DNA of 64,000 nt, taken from positions 5,556,499 to 5,620,498 of the forward strand of contig NC_034421.1 of assembly GCF_002078875.1 (NCBI RefSeq), in the 5' to 3' direction. Position numbers and translations under genes: made by a program. Positions 37,219-48,645 of this stretch are shown one piece after another; the first letter of the stretch is position 1; each line of letters starts with the position of its first letter. This stretch comes from Numida meleagris. Taxonomy: Eukaryota > Chordata > Aves > Galliformes > Numididae. The notes below the pieces were generated by a model. It was not told where the DNA came from, ran no database searches, and worked only from the letters and a program-made list of their open reading frames with translations.

Positions 37219-40200
37219 CTGTGGGGAAAGAGAGAAGAGGCGTCAGGGCATGGGGTGCCCCATGGGCACGAGGCTGCGGGGTCATGGAGCAGCTCCCGAT
37301 GCGCTGCTGATATGGGACATAATGGATATTTCCACCTCTGAAGGGCTTCAAACACCCACGCGAGCAGCATGGTGCATGGGCAACCAGTGGGCATGCACCT
37401 GGGGAGCTCCTGTCCAAGCAGGACTTGGCACAATGGGGAGCTGCAAACAGGGGGCACAGAGCCAGGGCTCCCCACCGCTCGCCCTTGCTGTTATCTCATT
37501 GGGCACAGCTCCACATCAATGAGATGTTCTGATTGTACACCCCCTACCCGCATCTCGGTGCATTTTCACACCAGCTTCTCCACCCTCCTATGCCCAAAGC
37601 GTGAATAATGAAGCCGACAGATGACTATGAAGTAGTTTGGTTTTCATTTTATTATTAAGAATAAGGAACATTTTATTTTTCATGCTCCGTCTCCATTTCA
37701 CATAAATATTTCTCTCCCAGGCTGGGAAGGACATTAAGTTTAGTCAGTTTTCTTCTTTTATAGCAATGAGTGGCAAATGTGGGTAGTGTTGTTTTTTAAT
37801 GGGGTTATGGCTAGTTAGCATGGCTGTAATTACAATTTATGAGTTTGACTACAGGGAAGCACTTGTAAATATATCACAAATCTCTCACCATGTCTGTTCA
37901 AATAACATAACAGCATCAGAAGCAACCCTGCGAGTAAGCTGCTGGATGCCACAGAGAAAGAGCATTTAAAAAAAAAAAAACAAAATCAAACAGATCTGGA
38001 AGGAGGAAGGCAGAACTGCTGTCAGAAGGAGCTTCCGGGGAGAGATTTTCAGGTTAAGCATTCTCCAGCCAGGATGGACCAAAATGGTTCTGTATCATCA
38101 AGAAAAAGTAGCCACATCTTCTGGATTTCAGGCAACAGAGATTTCAGGGTTTTGTTTAGGGCCAGCCTTGCTGCCCTGTATCACTGCCTGGGTGTCCCTG
38201 CACTGCTTTCTTGGTGTCTTGCTCTGCTCTGCAAAGTTTGCCTGGGAGTATCCAGATGTTTGTTCCCTGTTGCCTTGGCCTGCAGGTTCTCGGTGTCACC
38301 CCGCGATATCCCTGCTATGGCATGGAGGTGACTTCACCCCTTGAACCTTGCTGTGTGCTCGGTCGTGAGTTGGGGCTGGCTTGGTGATGATGTTTTTTTT
38401 TTTTTCTGAATCCGTTAACATTTCTTTATAAATCAAAACCACCTTAAAGCTTGTATGTAGGAACTGAGTCCAACATGACGAACAGCTTGAAAACTCAGCA
38501 CGGCACAACACCAGACCTTACACCCAATGTGTGCTCAGTGAGCGGCCGGAGTGGGACTGCAGGGACCACCCAGTGGGGACCCCACTCCCACCTGCACCGA
38601 GGGGCCCAGAGCCAGCACCGAGGGCCTCCTGGAAGCAGCCCTTGCAGGAATAGGGACAGCATTGTCTCAGTGCATAGAGCTGAAGCCTGAGCCTGCAGGC
38701 TGGCTTGGTCCCAGCACAGCACATGCACAATTTATCGGGTGGCTGAGCATGTGGGTTTTGCTGTAACTGAGACAGTTTTTGAACTCCTAATAGCATGTGA
38801 AAGGAGTATGGACTGCTCCACGTGCTTGTTTAAGGGCCAGCTCCTGGGGCCTCACTTGGAGTTTCGATAGGGCTGATGAAAGATGAACAATACAGGGTAT
38901 GGCCTAAGAAAGAAACAGCCTTTCTGACTCCAACATTCTGGATTTCTGTGACACTCCATTTAGGATTTCAAAGCACATTGTCCACTGTAGCCAACTTGAA
39001 CCACTTGATCCATGGTGATGGGCTCCTGATTGGACCTGTTGCAGTGAAATCACCTCAAGCCTTCATGGAAAAGTCCAAGGTTCCTTTACCAAGGAGAAGC
39101 TCAGGATCCTGTTCTCACATTGCACTTTTCAGCCAAGGATACCTTGGAACACTCCAATGGAAACTTGCTGGAGCTGGACATTTGGGATACGCATGGGCTG
39201 GAGGTGATTCCCCACAGTCTCTGGGTACTGGGAAACAGGAGGCACAGCCTTTATCTCCTTTCATGGACAGCTCCCACTCCTCCAGCTGTCAAGATAAAGA
39301 TGTCCAAAGCATACCACATGAGCCTGCAACACCTCCAGGGAAGGATGCACAAGAAACATCTCTGTTTTCAGCCCTTTTGGACAACATCTTTGATGCTTGG
39401 GAAATGCTTTCAACTTGGCTGCTGGACAGACCCAGAGGTTGTGAGCTCCCTTTGCTCTGAAATTTTCCAGGGTACATTTCTCAGGCGAGCAGAACATGAA
39501 AGGGCTTTCAGTGCCGGAACAAACTTCAGACACAATCTGTTGCTAGAGGCAGAAGATATGTTTATTTTGTAGTTTCCCTGCTCACCCTCCTTTCTCTTTG
39601 GTACGCTTGCTTGTCAGCCAGATCAGCTTATTTAAGGACACTGAATGGGACAAATAATGCAGGCAGCACTGCGCAGCACTTCTTTCCTTCTTATCAGAAA
39701 GGCCTCGTAAGAACTGCATCACATCCATCCACTCGCTGGAAAAAGCACCTCTGTTATTCCAACCACGTGCTCCTTGCTGAATAGCCCAAATACACTCAAG
39801 TACAAAGCCATGATCTGTTTGATGACTCTGCCTGCCCACTAGGAGAGCTCAGCGTGGGGCCCTGTCAGTTTGTTGGTTATGGACATCATGTTTCTGACCC
39901 CATGTTTCCCCCACAGTCACAGCTCCACTCTTCTGCTAAATGCTTAAATGCTGCTGCAGCAGCTTTGGAAAGAAAAAAAATAATTATCAGTGACTGTTGT
40001 TGTTCTTGCTGTTCTTCCCTAGGCTGAAACCTCACGCTGGTTCAAAAAAGCTCTCTGCTCAGGAGGGCTCCTGCTTGATTCAAGCCTGTAGGACCATTCC
40101 AAGCTGTATGCCAGACAAATAACACGGATCAAAACGCAACTCTCTAAGTGCAATTAAGATTGTACATTACTAATGTAAGGGTAAAAGTGCCCCAACATAT

Positions 40201-41051
40201 TACAGGAATGCTCTAATTAACCCCAGGCTGGTCATTACAAACCCTGGAATTCAGAAATAAGGCAGAGCTCTGTCATTGAAGCAGTCTATCCCTTTGTAGG
40301 GTACAGTAAGCAGGTAAGAGAGTCTGGAGTTTCTAAAATCCATCTATTTATAGAATAAAGTTTTAGACTTGCCAGGTTTTCAGTTCATGCAGTTACAGTT
40401 TTGCAGGAGCTGATGTCAAAAGCAGACAGATCTTCCTTGGGTGATTCCACAAATAAATTATATCTATTTATTAACACATCCTACACAAATAAGCAGCTGT
40501 GGGAGACAGTATAAAAATATAAACCAACAGAAGTTTACTGGAGACACGTGCATGCGCTCGTAACTTGGAAGGATCAGCAACAGCAGCTGCTAGTCAACTT
40601 CTGCAGAGCCTCTTGCACTGGGATTTCAACCTTCTGAAACAGATTTTGGGCTCAGTTCTCCTTGTTTGGTTAATATCTGCCTCTGTCTCACTCTAATGGT
40701 TCCACAGGGCAGGAGCAGGCTGCGCTGCTGTGTGCTTTCTCCATCCCTTCTCGAGATGGAAACCTTACCGTGAGCACTGGGTTAGATCAGCACACACCTG
40801 GTTTGACACTGGCCATAGGATCCCTACTGGTAACCCAAAGGCTTTTGCCCTAACAGCCACACTGCACTCCATAACCTGGTGTGGCTGCCAGAGTTTAAAC
40901 CAAATGAGACTTATGGGACTTGGTCTTGGCTGGGAGCTGGGCAGCTTTCACAAGACGTCCTGAAAACCAGCCAGGACAACCTACAGATTGGGTTCTCTGG
41001 GGTTTTCTGGCTTTCACGTCAAAGGCAACGTTATGAGGTTTTGTTACTGAC
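37219..41051 (-). other. CACNA1H: CACNA1H intron between exons B and C (3833 bp)
   Basis: GTCAGT donor, ccccacag acceptor. It contains poly-A (37967-37980) and poly-T (38392-38405) tracts and two AT-rich repeat-free stretches (37620-37910 and 40100-40260) listed separately. The overlapping open frames at 38876-39572 on the plus strand show no recognisable domain and are treated as chance. Confidence 0.9.
37620..37910. promoter_or_regulatory. AT-rich repeat-free stretch, candidate conserved non-coding element
   Basis: Near exon C. It contains TTTTATTATTAAG, GTAATTACAATTTATGAG and TGTAAATATATCACAAATC, with no repeat signature. Composition contrasts sharply with the GC-rich exon C flank. Function is inferred from composition only. 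Confidence 0.25.
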
Positions 41052-41185
41052 CCCGCCATCACGATGAAGAAGTCCAGGCGATTCCACGTGTCTCCAAGGT
41101 AACACTTCTGCCCGAAGATCCCCAGAGCCACCATCTTGATGACCATCTCCACCGCAAAGAAAGCGAAAATGAAGTCGTCAAATGC
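41052..41185 (-). CDS. CACNA1H: CACNA1H exon B: segments IS2 and IS3
   Basis: Second exon in the window, 134 bp: 44 codons plus two bases. It starts [14 protein letters not shown] after acceptor ctccag and ends FFIVMA-G. The first ~22 residues form helix IS2, including the acidic residue of the voltage-sensor charge-transfer region (AVEM). [15 protein letters not shown] is the short intracellular S2-S3 turn and start of IS3, which continues as FFIVMAG. This block is almost unchanged across Cav3 channels, so it proves the family but not the paralogue. The donor is GG|GTCAGT, with C instead of A/G at intron position +3, a somewhat weak U2 donor. The split Gly codon (GG+C) is completed correctly by the next exon. 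Confidence 0.95.
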
Positions 41186-42388
41186 CTGGAGACCAGTAAA
41201 AGATTATTACAGTCAGTTCTACTGTGCTCTCTTACCAGGGAAAGGGAAAGCAGAGGCAGTGTATATCCTGGCAGAGGCTGCAGGGCTGGGCAGTGGTACC
41301 AAAGTGCCACCTACAGAGCTCAGAAATAAGACCTACAGCACCTGGTGGGTGATGGCAATCCCTGGGCGCAGCTCCTTGGTTGGTCTGCTGCCCGTAAAGC
41401 ATTAGCATTAGTCTCTGGCACTTCCATTTGAAGGCCTAGTTGGATTATTGGTAAACTTAACAGAGTGTCCACATGGAAGCCAAGTTCCCATTGTGCACCC
41501 ATGTCCATTCACCTGGCTGTGTGAGCTTCATTTTCTCTGAATATTACCTTATTCCTTGACAGACTACAGTTTTGCTCCATTATTTCATTTAATAACTGGG
41601 ATCCAAATGCCTCCATAAAGGAGTGAAGGTTTTTCTACCTCATGTTCTGGCTTCTGGTAACTCCTGCAAGCTGTGACAGCATGGGATAGCAATGGCTTTA
41701 CTCGCAGCCCTTTTCTGCCTGCAAACCCTTTGGGATAACTCTGTTTTTTCACAGATACACTCAATACCTTGTAATCATTCAGCTGGTACCAGGCTTTGAA
41801 AGGGGCAGGAGCTGTTGGAATGATCCCATTTGCCTCCCTGTAATGCTGGAACACTCAAAAGGAATTAAAGCAGCAGATGCGTGAGGGATTCAAATGCATC
41901 GAGCGTGCTGCACTACCACGTGTCAGCAGTTCCTGCCTCACTGATGTGCATCACGGATCCATCCCATGACACTTTCTCCATGAAGGAAAGCGATATGGCA
42001 AAGTCCCCAGGGCTGTATGGCACAGAGCACACTGTGACCATCCAAGAGATGCCGGCAGTGACCTGGCTGGGATGCAAAGGGCTGGCAGTGAGCTTGAGGT
42101 TCCCAGCAGCACTGGCCATCCTGCAACTAAAAAGGGCTCCACACCCTACGACCCTTTCTGGTGGGAGCAGAATGCCTGGCTTTGAGCCTCTTGAACACTC
42201 ATTGGTTGGAAAGGATCTTGGTGGTTAATCTGCCACCACGTCCCACTTAAGGATGCACAGGTCTCCAGCTCTCCTTGGAGGGTGACCGTGAGCACCCAAG
42301 TGTGTCTCACTGCAGAAACCACCCCTACGTGTAGGGCTTTCTGGGTATCCTGGGGATGAGATGGGTCCCAGCTCAGGGCTGGCCTTAC
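41186..42388 (-). other. CACNA1H: CACNA1H intron between exons A and B (1203 bp)
   Basis: GTAAGG donor and ctccag acceptor, ordinary U2 type. I see no recognisable repeat or gene inside. The frame downstream of exon A stays open for some distance (42146 side) by chance. Confidence 0.9.
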
Positions 42389-42500
42389 CTCCAGGATGGT
42401 GCAGCGCTCTGACTGGCACTCCACGTCCTCGCAGGGCTGGAACATGCCCAGGGTGACGCAGTTCAGGAGGATGACCAGCATGCTGACGTGCTCGAACCAG
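42389..42500 (-). CDS. CACNA1H: CACNA1H exon A (first coding exon in window): segment IS1 and IS1-S2 loop
   Basis: Exon of the Cav3.2 T-type calcium channel alpha-1 subunit, a plasma-membrane pore protein that passes calcium at low voltage. It reads third base of a Pro codon, then 37 codons starting WFEHVSML and ending RCTILE, followed by donor GAG|GTAAGG. The first 20 residues are transmembrane helix IS1. The loop that follows has three cysteines in the pattern CEDVEC..ERC. If Trp is set to human residue 101, these fall at 123, 128 and 133, the cysteines known in human Cav3.2 as gating- and redox-relevant. The acceptor is not AG but AC, preceded by a U12-type branch site (separate entry). 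This explains why the homologous reading stops exactly before W while the frame stays open upstream. It enters in phase 2 and ends in phase 0. Confidence 0.93.
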
Positions 42501-42521
42501 GTGAGAGGATGCGTTAAGGAG
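42501..42521 (-). other. Putative U12-type (AT-AC) intron 3' end: branch site and AC acceptor
   Basis: Read on the minus strand, positions 42521-42513 give CTCCTTAAC, matching the U12 branch-site consensus TTCCTTAAC at eight of nine positions. The putative branch A (42514) is 13 nt from the last intron base, within the usual U12 range. The intron then ends in AC (42502-42501), immediately before the third base of the conserved Pro codon and WFEHVS. No AG occurs between the branch site and the homologous coding start. The nearest upstream AGs would add about 11 or more residues not present in known Cav3 proteins. Minor-class AT-AC introns are known in voltage-gated sodium and calcium channel genes. 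The donor is not in the window. Confidence 0.8.
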
Positions 42522-45500
42522 AGCACACGCTGCCAGCAGGAAGCTGGGGAACCACACGACTTACATGTTACAAACCCTTCACTCATCACACAAGCCGAAA
42601 ACACCCCTGAGCATCCCAGATTTACTAAAGTTTGACGTCCACCTGAAGCCCCCCACACCACCATCCTGCTGTATTTTGTGCCAAGGGCAGCCCTCTGTCC
42701 TCCTTCCGTAGCAGCACACTTAGCTCCAGATCTCAATGGGTTTTACCACTGAATCACCCCAAATGTTTGGTAGCATTAAGTCTGTCATTGTCAAGATGAA
42801 GAAGGAAAGACCAAACAAGACAAGTGAATTCAGGCACCATCGCCACCAGAAAACAGCCTGCAACCGATTCCTTGCTCCAATCCATGGGGTTGCTCCCCTT
42901 GTTTCTACCTCAAGCCAAAGGAATGGGTTCATAACACAGCCAACTACTCCCTGCATGGTTTCTAAGCCTCATGGAGTCCAACTTGAGCTCTGCCTCATGA
43001 CTGTGAATGAAAGCAAAGCAAAGCCATCACGACCAGCACAGGTTTTGGCAGGGCCAGGCACGCTGACATGCTGCAATATGGGATGTAGGGCACAGAGTGC
43101 TCAGCACAGCCTTAGGGAAGGAAAGGGTTCAAGGCTGCACACCTCCACAGTCACCAAAAAAGACCTCATTGTCTTGCAGGATCCACCAGCGCTCAACATT
43201 AATAGTTGCAGTGCAGTAAGTGTTGATTTGCATCAGTGCAAAATAGGCCCAGAGCTTATGGTTACTGCTGTTGGTATAATTGTTAAAAATCATAAAAAAA
43301 AAAAAAAGGTTCTGGGGAACTAAACAGGAGTCACACAAATTAAAGATGAATGAGAGAACTGTTCTTGGGAAAATAATTGGAAACATCTGTGTATGAATAA
43401 ACCTTTATGCTTTCAAACACACGAGTGTATGTGAGCGAGGGATCATGGGCAGGGAAGAACATAGGCATTGTCTTATTCCTGATAACGAAAAAATTGCCTT
43501 GTTTGCACTTGTCTGAAATGGAAATACATGGAATAAACCAAACAACTGAAATAAATAAAACCAGGCTTCCTCGATGGGAGCTGAAGCAGGTGAGCTTCTG
43601 GCCACAGCCCCAGAGCACTTGTGTGCTGCTACAGTGCCAGCACTGGTCTGTTATAATTCCCCTCTCCCTTTGACTTTGTTCTGATTTCTGACATTTTTAG
43701 GGCTGTCTGGCTCCCCTTCCCTCTCAGCTAATTAGGAGCAGAGCAGTAATCCTGCTCCACAGAGAGAACAGCCCATGTCCGACCTGAACAAATCCTCACC
43801 CATGGCCACGTCCTACTTACAATATTTGCATTGCTTGATGGGATTCGTGTGGAACTCCCTGTAAACACGGCTCCTGGACTGCTCCCAGGGTGCCTGCAGC
43901 CACATTCATTTCACTTACACTTGTGGACTTTTTTTTTCTTTAAAGAAAGAAAGAAAAACATATGGATTTTGAACTACAAACAAGTAAAACCTGTGTAGCA
44001 GCGCTGATGAATGAGGTCTGCTTCCCCTGCAGGAGGGGAGCACCAGGACCTGTTTGTTCCAACCTTGCTCCTCTACTGCTGCAGCCATGGGGAAGCACTG
44101 GGCTCACATCACCTGGACCTTTCCCTGCAGCAAGAATGAATGAGGCTTCAGAATCACTGCCCAACACGGGCTGCTTGCTCTGTTGCTGCTCTCAGTCTGC
44201 TCTCTACCATCCCAGTGTTTGTTTCCAGCAGAACCAAACAAGAATTAGGTTTTGTTTTCCATTAGAAAACACTGATTTGTCGAAAGGGAATCACTGGCAC
44301 AGAGCGGTTTTGACAGCCACACTCCATCAGAATGGACTTTTTCAGATAAAACAAGGAAAAGCCTGTCCCCAGGAAGGCTTAATTGCTGCTGAATGGAGAC
44401 CTGAGGAGTGCGGGCAGTGTGTTTGCTGCTCAGATCTTTCTCACCCTGGTGCCAAATCACAGGCTTTGTGAGCCGGGGTCAGCCTCCACCAAAAGGCAAA
44501 GCTGCAGCTGAGAGAAAGGAGACAGAAGAACTTCTGCTGTCTTGGAAGAAAAGGTTGAAAGGGCTGAGGAGGAGGTGCGGGGAGTAGCTCTGCTTTGGTG
44601 GGAGAATAGAGCGGAGGAGGAAGCATTAAGCCCCTGCCCTATTTATTTTCGAATCAGATTAATGATGGTGATTTGCTCCCTAATTTGAAAGCAGGATTAC
44701 CCCGAGAGCTCTGCCCTAATGGGACTAATCCTTCTCCCTCTGGTGCACAGATATTCAAGCCAATGTCAGCTCACTCCCTGCCTCCTTGCTGCTGACACCA
44801 ACGGAGCCCCTGGTGCTGGGACTCAGCCTTTGGCCAGCCAGAGCTCCCCACAGCCCCCCAGCCAGTTTTGTGACTGCAAAACTGGTACCCCAGGCTACCA
44901 TGGATACCACTGCTCCAGCATCACCCCCTTCAGAAGCAGCCAACTTCGCGGCTCTCAGACTTGAAAAGATGCAAAAGGGAGATCCAGACAAACCGCTGGA
45001 GGCAATCATTGCAAAAGATTTGCTTAGTATTTCATCCTTTGCTGCACATTCCAGGATAACAGCATCCAAAGTGAATCTGGGCCGAGCTCACATTGTTGCA
45101 CACGCTCTTTTGCTAAGATCTAGCCCTGAGTTGAGAAGTGGCAGCACAGAAACTAGGCCCTGGCCTGCAGGTCTACTGGTACCACTTGCTGCTAGCACAA
45201 GGGCTGGGCTTGATGCTCTCCAGCAGCTTTCATGGGGTTTTACCAAAATCACCTCCAGGGATAGACCAGTGGCTTGAGGCTGGAGAGCACTGGTTGTCCA
45301 AAGCTGCCCCAGGATGGCCACGTCTTAACACATGGCTGACCTCAGCCCCATAGCAAGGGACAGCGGGTTTGGGCTATTTCACACCGCCGTGTGGAAGGCT
45401 GCAAGCAGAAGAACAGAATGACTCTGCTTCATTGAAAAACCCAAACGCAAACCCAGCCTCCCCCAGCTCCTTCCCCCATACACTTCTGATTCTTGGCACA

Positions 45501-46402
45501 AAGAGAGGCGCAGAATGAGCGGCAGTGATGCAATTTGGATCTCTGTTGCACGCATTTTGGCCAGCAAAACGACGCGGAGAGTTCCTGTTTCTGGAAGATG
45601 TCACTATACTTACACATTTGCACAGTGTTATAAGGGGATTTCTTGGCCTGCAGGCCAAAGTCTTAATACTTTTTTTCTTTAAAAATCTGGAAACCTTCTT
45701 CAATATAAAAGTGAAAGGCTTAAAAAGAAAATGCTTGTCTAACCAGAAAGCAATGTTTTCAATATCCACGTTAAAGCTGCCCAGGTGCACTGCCACACCT
45801 GTAGCCCTGGGTTGTGTTTCAGTGCTTTTCTCCTCTCCAAAAAACTCTGGGTGTGGGCATGGGAAGGGCTCAGATACCCCCTAACGCACTGCTCTTCCCT
45901 TCCCTCACCATCAAAATAATCTCTACCATCCATCCTTTGAATTCTAGACATATTTCTGCAATAAACACAGTAAAAACTGTAGTGTCACTGGTGTCACAGA
46001 ATTCCTTGCTCCATCCCAAGCCTTGTGATAAAGGATGTGCTGCTTAAACCCAGGGGCAGGGGAAGCTGTCCCAGCCCCAGTCCTCATTGGAGCAGTGGGA
46101 GCCCAGTACCCAGCACCAGCAAGGCAGTGAGACAAGCTCATGGTGCTTACAATTTTCCCATAATCTTATTATTTTTAAGTCAGTCAGGGGATTTTGGAGA
46201 CTTAACCCATTATTTTAAAGGCTTGGATTTGGCAGCATTGCGATTATTGCTGCTACCATATCTGTACGTACTGCACACGATGCCGAGGAATAACACACAG
46301 TAATAAAAGCCAAGTTATAGTTACAAGGAGAACATATGTTTACAGAAGCAGCAGCCAACTGAAGTTTCAGCTTTTACAGTCTAAGATGTGACTAATGCAC
46401 TA

Positions 46403-46439
46403 AATATACACATACACACATATATATACACACACACAT
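46403..46439 (+). repeat. Imperfect (CA/TA)n microsatellite
   Basis: Alternating ATACACATACACACATATAT and ACACACACAC sequence of about 37 bp. Confidence 0.9.
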
Positions 46440-46746
46440 CTGAGAGATGGGGATTTTCAGAGCGCTCTTGGAGAGCTGGGCATGCACAGCACCTGGGGGT
46501 GTAATTCCTGCTTTGCAGCTCCACAGTCTTATTTTCCATTCAGAAAAGAGGCCAGCTGGAAGCCAGGGTGCTGCTTGCAAGCTGCCCAGCCCGGCATCCA
46601 TCCTTAGCAGAGGATTTTGGGGAGGCAGTGGATGCTTTTTCCCCACCACAAGGATGCACCCTGGGATGGACACATGCAAAGCAGCCGCCATAGGAGAGAG
46701 TAACTTGGCTTTGGCACAGCTCCGGAGCAGTGAAATGCTTGCAGGA

Positions 46747-46947
46747 ATCACAGAACTATAGCATGATTAGGCTGAAAGGGACCTTAAAGATCACAGAATC
46801 GTTGAATGATAGAATGGGTTGGGTTGGAGGGACCTTAACGATTACAGAACCATAGGATGATAGAATGAGTTGTGTTGGAAGGGTCCTTACAGGCCCCCCT
46901 GCCATGAGTCCAAGATCAGGCTGCCCATGGCCCCATCCAACCTGGGA
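46747..46947 (-). repeat. CR1 LINE 3' ends, three stacked heads
   Basis: Three successive reverse-complement CR1 3' ends begin near 46750, 46793 and 46844. Each has a CAGAA..AT(A)GA..G head followed by TTGG..GGGACCTTA or similar. Only the last continues into more internal CR1 sequence (GGCTGCCCATGGCCCCATCC AACCTGGG). Confidence 0.85.
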
Positions 46948-48320
46948 AACAGCAACAAGCTGCAGGAACAACACTTCCCATCACCTCACACAACCAGTGA
47001 CAAAAATAGCTTCAAAAGTCTGCAATATCCACCTCGTCCTTTACGCTAAGTAATGGAAAACAGTCCAAACTCAAATGGTATTTGGTAAATAGGAGCAGAA
47101 ACAAAAAGCGAAAAGGAAGAAGAAAGTAAGAAACTGCAAGAACAATGACTCAGAACAAAAATCCCAAGAGGCACTGCTGGCTGGGGCTGGCAAAATTTTT
47201 AGGAACATTCTTACTTTTAAAAAGTTGATTGATTAAAGCTATTTTTAGTGTTCATGCTGCACTGGATCATTGGAGTTCATTTACTTACGACTTGTAAAAC
47301 AAAATGAGGCAGCTGCACTTCAGAAATATATACCTCCCCAAAAGCACCACAAACACGCAGCCCAGGAGCAATATTTCAGCCTGAAAGACACCAAGTTGGC
47401 ACATGTCGTCGGAGACGGGGCTGACTGCAGAGAATTCTTGTTTAAGAAAGCATTAGCCTGAGTTACTGGAACAACTGCACCCCATTTGTTTGTTACAAAA
47501 CGTGAAATAATCACGAGACACCAAAAGGAGCAACACGTGTGAAAGCCAAGCGATTGCTGTAGGATGTGCCTTTCTTTCCCATCATCAGGATAATTCACAG
47601 CCAGAGGCTGGGAGCACTGATGCTGGGCACAGCTCCTGGCCCTGGCCCCATTGGATGCTCTGCTCTGCACGCAGCAATCTGCAGAGCCTGGATGCACAGT
47701 GCCATCTCAACACCCCCACATTGGGTTTGGCACTGCGGGCTCGCTGGAAATGCGTTTGCACCAAAGGCATTTGCTCTGAAAGCAGCAAGAAGCTGGCATT
47801 TGTCCCATCAGGAGGGTTGCTTGCATCCACCGAGCCACTGCCACGAATGGGCAGCGGACCTCAAATAACCCCCCCTGCGCTGACAAATCTTGGTAATGGC
47901 TGTAGTGCAGAGATCAAAGCTTGTTCACAGATCATTCGCTGGCAGTAAAAGGAGGATAAATCCATCTCATTATGCACCTTAAATCATTCACCTTGCTCAA
48001 ACCAATCTTTTGGAGCCATAATGAATTTAAAAGCAGTTAACTCCAAGTCCTTGTCATGTGTCATTTGTCAGACAGCTCCATTTCCCTGCCTGTTGTCGCG
48101 GTGCTGGGAGGCTGTTATGAGCCGGGTGTGCAGTGATGGGGGATTAAACTCTCAGCTGAAAGATGACATGGGCAGGAAAGCACCTTGAGGGGTGCACAAT
48201 GGATGCAAAATGAATCCCCATCCTTGGGGCTTTCTGGAGCAAAACTGGGATGGTAACGCGGCTCCTTCCTGCCTTGTGCATCCCTGCCCTGTGTCCCTTG
48301 GATCTCAAACAAGCAGGGAA

Positions 48321-48645
48321 AACACAGAATCACCAAGGCTGGAAAAGAACTCCAAGATCCTCCAGTCCGACCGTTCACCTACCACCAAAAAATGTTTCCC
48401 TCTAAACCACGTCCCTTTGTGTGGAATCACAGACTCATTGAGTCATGAGCACTCATGCCCACTGAGCGCATTCCTCAGTGCCACATCTCCACAGCTCTGG
48501 AACACCACCAGGAATGGTGACTCCACCACCTCCCTGGCCCTGTTCAAATGCATCACCACTCTTCCAGAAAAGAAATCTTTCCAAATATCCAACCTAAACC
48601 TCTCCTGGTGCAACTTGAGGCCATTACCTCTCCTCTTAAATCAAA
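48321..48645 (-). repeat. CR1 LINE 3' portion (about 325 bp)
   Basis: Longest CR1 copy noticed. It runs from CACAGAATCACCAAGGCTGG AAAAGA through CCACATCTCCACAGC, GGTGACTCCACCACCTCCCT and AATATCCAACCTAAACCTC to CAACTTGAGGCCATTACCTC. An internal irregularity near 48400-48470 suggests an indel. Confidence 0.9.

Noticed and set aside
38876..39572. Overlapping 194- and 150-codon plus-strand frames
   Set aside because: No recognisable domain; inside the intron between exons B and C. Two overlapping frames of similar length point to chance.
33502..42500. Assignment of the gene to CACNA1G or CACNA1I
   Set aside because: The Asp-Gly-His motif in the IS3-S4 loop, [13 protein letters not shown] and LSGLSV.CPLPSP-type I-II loop sequence fit Cav3.2, not Cav3.1 or Cav3.3.
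42501..42736. Extension of exon A upstream, because the frame stays open (..[13 protein letters not shown] before WFEHVS)
   Set aside because: These residues do not match the conserved sequence preceding IS1 (..RLVCNP). The U12 branch site plus AC acceptor explains the boundary better.
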